Under the pieces are notes generated by a model. It was not told where the DNA came from. It saw nothing but the letters and a program-made list of their open reading frames with translations, and did not search any database. Made by a program: the position numbers and the translations under genes. Of a stretch of 11,130 bases of DNA, positions 6,423-11,130 are shown piece after piece (position 1 is the stretch's first letter; each line of letters begins with the position of its first letter). Source of the stretch: an uncultured Erysipelotrichaceae bacterium (GTDB lineage Bacteria > Bacillota_I > Bacilli_A > Erysipelotrichales > Erysipelotrichaceae). The stretch is taken from the NCBI GenBank assembly GCA_902795525.1, contig CADBLN010000002.1:1-11130 (forward strand), given 5' to 3'.

Positions 6423-7048
6423 GTTGTTATGACAAGTTTGGTTTGTTTGAGATTAAGATAATTCTGCACTAGCCCAGTAATAAGGGTAATGGATAATGTT
6501 ATAAACAAGATCAATCTAGAATATGAACCGTAATCTTCCCAGATTTGTGAGAAAACATTGTCTATTAAGATAAAACCTGCAACCCCACTTACTACAGTTA
6601 TCATAACTCTTTTATTGAAGAATTTTTTTAAAGGTACATTGGGCAACATTGTTTTACCCATAAAAGCAGTAACAAGCAGCAAAATTACACTAAACAATCC
6701 TATCATTGCTATAGCAGTGATAAATGGTGAAAAATAAGTTTTAATAACTGCATATGCAACTCCAATAAATATGAAACCTAAAGCCCATAGAGGAACCACG
6801 ATAGTAGCTCTAACCCATACCGGAAGACTGGAAATCCATCTTTTAAGCCTACTTTTGACAGATTTATCATCAATTTGTTCAACATCTACTAAAGATTGTA
6901 CATGAGCATTATCGATAACTTGTGGTTTAGGGTTTAATAGTTCATCAGCACTATCATACATGCCACCAACCATTAATGATGCTCCTGTAGTTGCAGCAAT
7001 GGCCGCCTTAGCAGCTTTTTTCTTGATCTTATCAATATCTTTTTCCAT
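6398..7048 (-). CDS. Four-helix membrane protein of unknown function
   Basis: I do not recognise this 216-residue protein. It starts with a lysine/alanine-rich amphipathic segment (MEKDIDKIKKKAAKAAIAAT), followed by a small-residue hydrophobic stretch (to about 31) and a polar linker (32-78). Four predicted membrane helices follow at about 80-102, 107-130, 147-164 and 178-196, then a short polar tail ending TTNDGIYEQ. There are no catalytic motifs, cysteine pairs or lipobox. The frame is clean and carries its own terminator, so it is very probably real. No Shine-Dalgarno sequence precedes the ATG at 7048, and a promoter-like pair places transcription start at or beside the ATG, so a leaderless mRNA is possible. 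An internal ATG at residue 26 has an AGGAG 8 nt upstream, so a shorter product is an alternative. It is convergent to pot and divergent from the tRNAs, so the context gives no role. Confidence 0.75.
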   Translation of the reverse strand: MEKDIDKIKKKAAKAAIAATTGASLMVGGMYDSADELLNPKPQVIDNAHVQSLVDVEQIDDKSVKSRLKRWISSLPVWVRATIVVPLWALGFIFIGVAYAVIKTYFSPFITAIAMIGLFSVILLLVTAFMGKTMLPNVPLKKFFNKRVMITVVSGVAGFILIDNVFSQIWEDYGSYSRLILFITLSITLITGLVQNYLNLKQTKLVITTNDGIYEQ

Positions 7049-7054
7049 ACTATT

Positions 7055-7082
7055 AGTTTACTATTTATCAAAAAAACTGCAA
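7055..7082 (-). promoter_or_regulatory. Weak promoter candidate for the minus-strand membrane protein gene
   Basis: On the minus strand, TTGCAG (complement of 7077-7082) and TAAACT (complement of 7055-7060) are 16 nt apart. The start site would fall about 6-7 nt past the -10 box, at the ATG itself (7048). The -10 box matches only four of six bases, so this is tentative. Confidence 0.3.
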
Positions 7083-7098
7083 CAATATCACTTTTTAA

Positions 7099-7127
7099 TT
7101 GCAATTGTAGCTTAGTTATCTTATAAT
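7099..7127 (+). promoter_or_regulatory. Promoter of the tRNA-Cys/tRNA-Leu unit
   Basis: TTGCAA (7099-7104) and a perfect TATAAT (7122-7127) have the ideal 17-nt spacing. Transcription would start near 7134, about 15 nt ahead of the mature tRNA-Cys 5' end, leaving a short leader for RNase P to remove. The -35 box lies within a perfect palindrome, AATTGCAATT (7097-7106). Confidence 0.82.
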
Positions 7128-7148
7128 AAATTTCGCTAGATTACTGAC

Positions 7149-7222
7149 GGTTCCTTAGCCAAGTGGTAAGGCAATTGACTGCAACTCAGTGACCGCCGGT
7201 TCGAATCCGGCAGGAACCTCCA
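7149..7222 (+). tRNA. tRNA-Cys (GCA)
   Basis: A full cloverleaf can be drawn. The acceptor GGTTCCT (7149-7155) pairs with AGGAACC (7212-7218). The D-stem is GCC/GGC, the anticodon stem is ATTGA/TCAGT (one G-U), the anticodon GCA lies at 7181-7183 in the loop CTGCAAC, and the T-arm is GCCGG-TTCGAAT-CCGGC. The discriminator base is T (7219), the known identity element of tRNA-Cys, and CCA is encoded at 7220-7222. Confidence 0.97.
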
Positions 7223-7227
7223 AATTC

Positions 7228-7314
7228 GGGGACGTGGCGGAATAGGCAGACGCAACGGACTTAAAATCCGTTGGTAGTAATACCGTGCGGGTTCAAGTCC
7301 CGCCGTCCCCACCA
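7228..7314 (+). tRNA. tRNA-Leu (UAA)
   Basis: Class II tRNA with a long variable arm. The acceptor GGGGACG (7228-7234) pairs with CGTCCCC (7304-7310), the anticodon stem is ACGGA/TCCGT, the loop CTTAAAA carries anticodon TAA (7262-7264), and the T-arm is GCGGG-TTCAAGT-CCCGC. Discriminator A and encoded CCA (7312-7314) follow. It reads UUA and UUG, the dominant leucine codons in these AT-rich genes. Only 5 nt separate it from tRNA-Cys, so the two are processed from one transcript. Confidence 0.97.
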
Positions 7315-7326
7315 TTTGTGATAGAG

Positions 7327-7352
7327 ACCCTAGTATTTACTAGGGTTTTCTT
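7327..7352 (+). terminator. Rho-independent terminator after the tRNA pair
   Basis: ACCCTAGT (7327-7334) and ACTAGGGT (7339-7346) form a perfect 8-bp stem around ATTT, followed by TTTCTT. It lies 13 nt after the CCA end of tRNA-Leu. Confidence 0.88.
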
Positions 7353-7462
7353 ATGTTAAGTTAGCTTAAGGAAAATGGTTAATTTATTCATCAAAATTTG
7401 GCATTTCGGTTTCACTAAGAAAAGAAAAAGTGATGCTATGATGCTTTTGATTTTTAGGGACA

Positions 7463-7490
7463 AGAGGTGGCTCTATGAGCCATCTTTTTT
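7463..7490 (+). terminator. Isolated rho-independent terminator hairpin
   Basis: AGGTGGCTC (7465-7473) pairs with GAGCCATCT (7477-7485) with one G-U, around a TAT loop. A T-run follows at 7486-7490. It lies 111 nt beyond the tRNA terminator with no confident gene in between. It may be a back-up terminator for the tRNA unit or the 3' end of a small RNA. Confidence 0.75.
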
Positions 7491-7677
7491 AATGCACTAA
7501 AAATTTATCCAACTTTATAAATTCTTTATATTTCCTAGATGCAAAAAATGTCAAAATCCTCAGTTAATATAGTGTTTTTCACATGAATTGTTCTTACATA
7601 AAAATTAGTAATCTATAAGCCCAAAACAGTAAAAGTTAAGGAAGATTAAAGAATAGATAAAAGAAGTTTTAGAAGTG

Positions 7678-7705
7678 TTGTAAATCATTTACTTATATAT
7701 AAAAT
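7678..7705 (+). promoter_or_regulatory. Candidate promoter of the surface protein gene
   Basis: TTGTAA (7678-7683) and TAAAAT (7700-7705) are separated by 16 nt, in a very AT-rich tract. A start near 7712 would give a leader of about 28 nt with a GAGGA ribosome binding site at 7728-7732. In such AT-rich sequence chance matches are common. Confidence 0.35.
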
Positions 7706-7739
7706 TTGTATTGTAGAAAAGAAAGATGAGGAAAAGCAC

Positions 7740-10700
7740 ATGAAACAATTTAGAAAAGAGAGAATGAATCTTAAGGAGTTTAACAGAAAACTATTAGTCG
7801 TTCTAATGGTTGTTTTCATGCTTGCTACTAATGTTGTACCAGTTGCACATGCTCAATCTATCTTTGCTACAACTGATGTTGAACCAACTGAAATTGTTGA
7901 AACAACAGAAGAGGAAAATACCGAAGAAACAAACACTCAACAAGAAGAAACAGAAAATGAAGAAGATGAGGTTGAATCAATTCATGTTGAAGATGTTGTT
8001 GATAAATCTGTTAATTTAGATAATCTAATTGATACAAGCAATGGAGAAGAAAGTGAAAATAATGAAAACTCTACATCTATCAGTGTTAATAGTGTTATGA
8101 ACATTGTTGAGAAGGCTGAAGAAAAAGTAGAAGCTGCTAATCCTGAGATTAATCTAAATGTTGTAGATAAAAAAGCGATTAACGTTGATGCATCTTTCAA
8201 AATGCCTAAGTCAAGCACTAAAAACATCAAGACAGTTTTAAAGGCTGCAAAGAGCACTTCATTCTTGACAGCTCCAGCTGGTTATGAAGACGGTAAGTAT
8301 TATGTAACTTCATGGGCTGGTTTGAAAGATTTAATTGAAAATGGAAAGTACAATGGTGGCACAACTGCTGATACCACTTTGGAAATTGTTGTAGATGGAA
8401 AGATTGCTGCTGATAGCACTATTACAATTCCTTCAAATAAAACCATAAAGCTTTCAGGTCGTCAAAACACTAATGCAACAATTTACGGTGCTTTAGATGG
8501 AAATATAGATAATTATTCTATAAATGATAATAAATATGACCAAATGTTCTTTGTAAATGGCGGAACCTTAGAATTGGGCAATCATTTAACTTTAAGCGGT
8601 GATAGAGCTGTTTATGAAGGTGATGAATGTGGAACAACAAACGATATTCCTGACCTAAAAGATTCTCTAATATTCTATGAAGAGAGAGGTCCTATCGATT
8701 TAAAATACTCTAAAGTTTCATATCAGAACTCAATTGTTTGTCCAGTAAATAAGATATGGAATAATGGCTCCGATGATGGTGATTGGGTAATTGATTCAGG
8801 ATATTTGAAGTATGCATCTTCTTTATCTAACAAAAAAACAACAATTCTTGGTACCAATCGGGCTCATTATACAAGTGTTGTTAGATATGATCCTAAATCT
8901 GGTGAGATCATTGGTTTTGATGAGAAAACAAATGGTAATGGTAGATTCTTTATTACAACTAAATCTGCAACTAATAATGATGACTTGTACTTCTTAAAGG
9001 CAGTAAAGTATAAGGATAACGAAGGGGCAGAATGGGTCCATAGTTCAGCTTTAGGTGCAAAGATGGGGGCAGGAAGTACTAGTAACTATGCGATTCTTGC
9101 TCAAGCTGTTGAAGCTGACCCAGCATTCCATTGGGAAATCTTCTCAAATGCTAATACAGATAACAGATCTCAATTAGTAAACCTAAAGGATTTTGATAAT
9201 GTTAGTGGTAAAAATATTTATATTGCCGCAAAGACTACTTCATATGGTCATACTCAGGGTAATCCGCATACATTATGGTATACAAATGATGTATCAAGCA
9301 CATGTGTTGATAGACCAGCTAAACTTTTTATTGGCGAAAATGACAGTAATAAGACTGAATTAAAAGGTGTAACCAACAGCAGCGCTACTTCATATAACAC
9401 CTTAACTACTGGAGTTGGTTCAACTATTAAAGTTTATAACTTTGCTAGTAATGGAACTTATTATGTAGCTACAAGTGAAGCTCAATCTTTGACTGCAGGT
9501 ACATCATATTATTTAGTTTTAAACAATCTATATTTAAAAGGATTGGCAAATGGTGGTGCTCAATGGGTTAGTTGGGATGATTGTGTTAATAAAAACATGA
9601 TTGACGATGCTGCTAATCCTTCTACTAAGAATGTTCAACTTTGGAGATATACTTCAAATGGCACATTTGAGAATCTTGTTACTCAAGAAGTAATATATTT
9701 TAATGGCTCAACTGTTGAAGTAGTTAAAAAAGCTAAGAAATTATATGATTTATCAATTGGAAATGATTCAGACCAAGTAAATGTATTTGGTGATGATACA
9801 GATATATTGAAAGTTGGGTCAGGCAATGACATATCATTATTTAATAAGGCTTCAAATGGTGAATATTTCATAAGAGGAACAGAAGCTACTTCACTTACTG
9901 ATAATGAATATTATTATGTTGTTTCTAACAAAAAGTTCTTGAGAGCTAACGCAACTGGTGATGGCGCTACTTGGGAATCTAGCCCTTATGCGGACAATTC
10001 TGCAAGTCAAGAAAGTAAAAACATGTTAGATTTGTGGAAGTATACAACTGTCACACAAACTGATGCTGAAGGTAATTCTGTAGGACCTTCTGGTAAAGTT
10101 CTATACAATGAAAAAAGTGGAAAAGTTTTATATTACAATGGTACTTCTGTTGTAATAATTGATAAGAATAAAATAACTGAAGTTAAACAAACTCCTGAAA
10201 AACATGGTTGTAGGCTTGCGACAACTCCTCGTTGGAGTAGTGTTAATTATACTCATAATCTATCAGACTTTATATCCGCTAATGTTGCAGCTGATTCTAA
10301 CGATCACAGCAAAGATAAAGGATACTTTATCAAAGCTACCAATGGTGCAACGGTTAAGATTGCTGGTACTGTAATAAAGGATTTAAAAGTAAATAATAAA
10401 GATACTGCCGCTAATCAGGTAGTCACAAACATTGCTCCAATTGTTATCGATGGTAGTACTTTCGATATGGCTTCAGGAAGCATTGAAAATAACTATGTTG
10501 CTTATTTAGCTGATGATACAAAGTCAGGGCAACAAGTAACTGGAAATAATAGCTATGGTATTGGTTTAAATAATAACTACAGTGGAAATGGTTATTTAAC
10601 AACTCAAACAACACCTACAAAGAGTGCTGGAGCTTTAATTCTGAATAACAGCGCTACAGCTAATATCTACAGTGATGCTGAAATTAAGGCTAATCGTGGT

Positions 10701-11130
10701 GATAATGGAGCCATTATTGCTCGCGGTAGCTCATACTTAGTTTTAGGTGGTAAAAAGTCAGATAATGTTTGTGCACCAACAGTAATTGGTGGTGGCAAAA
10801 TCAATCAAAATGTTGGTTTCCATTATGCTGGTGCCGTTTTAGTTGAAGATGGTGCTACTTTCTACATGGTTGGCAATGATAGTGAAATGAACTATAACGT
10901 CACATGGAATAGAGGCGGCGCTGTTTGGGTAACTGACTTCGGTACTAAAGGTGATGGTAAAGGAGCAAATGTAAGCTGGAAAACTAGACCTCCAAAACTT
11001 TTAAATGCTGAAACAAATCGTTGGGAAAAAGAAGGCCAGTTTGTTATGAAGGCTGGTTCAATCAGCTACAATACAGGTTTTGCTAGAGCTGGTGCAATTA
11101 ACGTTGAATCTAACTCTGTTTATCTAGAGG
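7740..11130 (+). CDS. Very large secreted beta-helix surface protein (3' end outside the window)
   Basis: The frame is open from the ATG at 7740 to the right edge, 1130 codons with no stop. GAGGA (7728-7732) precedes the start. Residues 1-38 are a Sec signal peptide with a long basic n-region (KQFRKERMNLKEFNRK), a hydrophobic core (18-30) and a likely cleavage after AHA (36-38). An acidic Glu/Thr-rich linker follows (about 42-77). Residues about 187-290 look like the opening coils of a right-handed beta-helix (EIVVDGKI, ITIPSNKTIKLSG). About 300-830 interrupt it with lectin-like units, including two clearly related copies (560-669, 695-812). From about 861 to the edge beta-helix coils resume, with recurrent GGAVWV, AGAVLV and AGAINV turns and asparagine-rich steps. 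Such proteins are usually anchored adhesins with C-terminal repeats and a sorting signal, but that end is not visible. Function and ligand are unknown. Confidence 0.92.
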   Translation, partial: MKQFRKERMNLKEFNRKLLVVLMVVFMLATNVVPVAHAQSIFATTDVEPTEIVETTEEENTEETNTQQEETENEEDEVESIHVEDVVDKSVNLDNLIDTSNGEESENNENSTSISVNSVMNIVEKAEEKVEAANPEINLNVVDKKAINVDASFKMPKSSTKNIKTVLKAAKSTSFLTAPAGYEDGKYYVTSWAGLKDLIENGKYNGGTTADTTLEIVVDGKIAADSTITIPSNKTIKLSGRQNTNATIYGALDGNIDNYSINDNKYDQMFFVNGGTLELGNHLTLSGDRAVYEGDECGTTNDIPDLKDSLIFYEERGPIDLKYSKVSYQNSIVCPVNKIWNNGSDDGDWVIDSGYLKYASSLSNKKTTILGTNRAHYTSVVRYDPKSGEIIGFDEKTNGNGRFFITTKSATNNDDLYFLKAVKYKDNEGAEWVHSSALGAKMGAGSTSNYAILAQAVEADPAFHWEIFSNANTDNRSQLVNLKDFDNVSGKNIYIAAKTTSYGHTQGNPHTLWYTNDVSSTCVDRPAKLFIGENDSNKTELKGVTNSSATSYNTLTTGVGSTIKVYNFASNGTYYVATSEAQSLTAGTSYYLVLNNLYLKGLANGGAQWVSWDDCVNKNMIDDAANPSTKNVQLWRYTSNGTFENLVTQEVIYFNGSTVEVVKKAKKLYDLSIGNDSDQVNVFGDDTDILKVGSGNDISLFNKASNGEYFIRGTEATSLTDNEYYYVVSNKKFLRANATGDGATWESSPYADNSASQESKNMLDLWKYTTVTQTDAEGNSVGPSGKVLYNEKSGKVLYYNGTSVVIIDKNKITEVKQTPEKHGCRLATTPRWSSVNYTHNLSDFISANVAADSNDHSKDKGYFIKATNGATVKIAGTVIKDLKVNNKDTAANQVVTNIAPIVIDGSTFDMASGSIENNYVAYLADDTKSGQQVTGNNSYGIGLNNNYSGNGYLTTQTTPTKSAGALILNNSATANIYSDAEIKANRGDNGAIIARGSSYLVLGGKKSDNVCAPTVIGGGKINQNVGFHYAGAVLVEDGATFYMVGNDSEMNYNVTWNRGGAVWVTDFGTKGDGKGANVSWKTRPPKLLNAETNRWEKEGQFVMKAGSISYNTGFARAGAINVESNSVYLE
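9417..9746 (+). repeat. Lectin-like protein repeat, copy A, in the surface protein
   Basis: Residues 560-669 of the surface protein. The unit opens with GSTIKVYNFASNGTYYV, continues with SLT..SYYLVLNNLYLKG and GAQWV, then a KNVQLWRYTSNG step and EVIYFNGSTVEVV. The alternation of short strands with a W/Y pattern and QLW resembles ricin-type or other beta-trefoil lectin folds (inference from pattern only). Copy B at 9822-10175 shares the same order of landmarks. Confidence 0.6.
9822..10175 (+). repeat. Lectin-like protein repeat, copy B, in the surface protein
   Basis: Residues 695-812. The landmarks follow the order of copy A: GNDISLFNKASNGEYFI, SLTDNEYYYVVSNKKFLRA, GATWES, KNMLDLWKYT, then GKVLYNEKSGKVLYYNG. 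It is about 8 residues longer, from a loop after LWKYT. Identity to copy A is clear at protein level (shared ASNG, SLT, YY-V, GA-W, KN--LW-YT) but low at DNA level, so the duplication is not recent. Confidence 0.6.

Larger units (their letters stand above)
7353..7739. other. Gene-poor stretch between the tRNAs and the surface protein gene
   Basis: The stretch is AT-rich and holds a second terminator hairpin (7463-7490) and a possible promoter near its right end (7678-7705). A short frame from the ATG at 7375 to a TAA at 7498-7500 (41 codons, preceded by AAGG) runs straight through the terminator hairpin, so it is doubtful as a gene. Between 7501 and 7677 I see no convincing gene, RNA or repeat. 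Confidence 0.6.

Noticed and set aside
7228..7314. tRNA-Leu 3' end as an attachment site for an integrated element
   Set aside because: No direct repeat of the tRNA end is visible downstream in the window, and no integrase gene is present.
7810..8019. 69-codon plus-strand frame rich in leucine and lysine
   Set aside because: It is a frame shadow of the acidic Glu/Thr-rich linker of the surface protein, whose own frame has a signal peptide and stays open to the edge.
7982..9871. Three further short frames (7982-8257 minus, 8812-8997 plus, 9683-9871 minus)
   Set aside because: All lie within the single 1130-codon frame of the surface protein and have no ribosome binding site or domain evidence.
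1..11130. CRISPR array, prophage or transposase genes
   Set aside because: There are no regularly spaced repeats and no integrase, transposase or phage structural proteins in any frame.

Overview
The window looks like a chromosomal segment of a low-GC Gram-positive bacterium (Bacillota). Supporting signs are the AT-rich sequence, strong AGGAGG-type ribosome binding sites, a lipoprotein-type solute-binding protein, encoded CCA ends on both tRNAs and standard-code genes ending only in TAA or TAG. The giant secreted beta-helix protein and overall gene style are reminiscent of Erysipelotrichaceae-like Firmicutes, but that assignment is inference.

Layout. At 1-114 is the tail of an unidentified gene. 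A small unit follows: nagB (glucosamine-6-phosphate deaminase, 170-910) and trxA (thioredoxin, 912-1220), with a candidate promoter at 117-145 and a clear terminator at 1254-1286. A second promoter (1347-1374), carrying a palindrome in its spacer, starts a five-gene operon: an XRE-cupin regulator followed by potA, potB, potC and potD, a complete polyamine ABC importer. Its junctions are tight (14-nt gap, two TAATG overlaps, a 17-nt overlap) and it ends at a strong terminator (6290-6326). A convergent minus-strand gene for a four-helix membrane protein of unknown function (6398-7048) has its own terminator formed partly from its last codons. Divergent from it are tRNA-Cys(GCA) and tRNA-Leu(UAA), with a near-consensus promoter and a terminator. 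After a roughly 390-nt gene-poor stretch containing a further terminator hairpin, a very large secreted surface protein starts at 7740 and runs open off the right edge (1130 codons seen).

How the parts work together. The cupin regulator probably senses a polyamine or related ligand and controls its own operon. PotD captures polyamine outside the membrane, PotB and PotC form the channel, and PotA supplies ATP hydrolysis. NagB feeds amino-sugar carbon into glycolysis.

The most unusual object is PotA. It is 529 residues instead of about 370, and its C-terminal TOBE region is split by two related units of 85-91 residues that resemble the Ig-like repeats of Gram-positive surface adhesins rather than any transporter part. 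The second is the surface protein, whose beta-helix appears to be interrupted by about 500 residues containing at least two related lectin-like (beta-trefoil-like) units.
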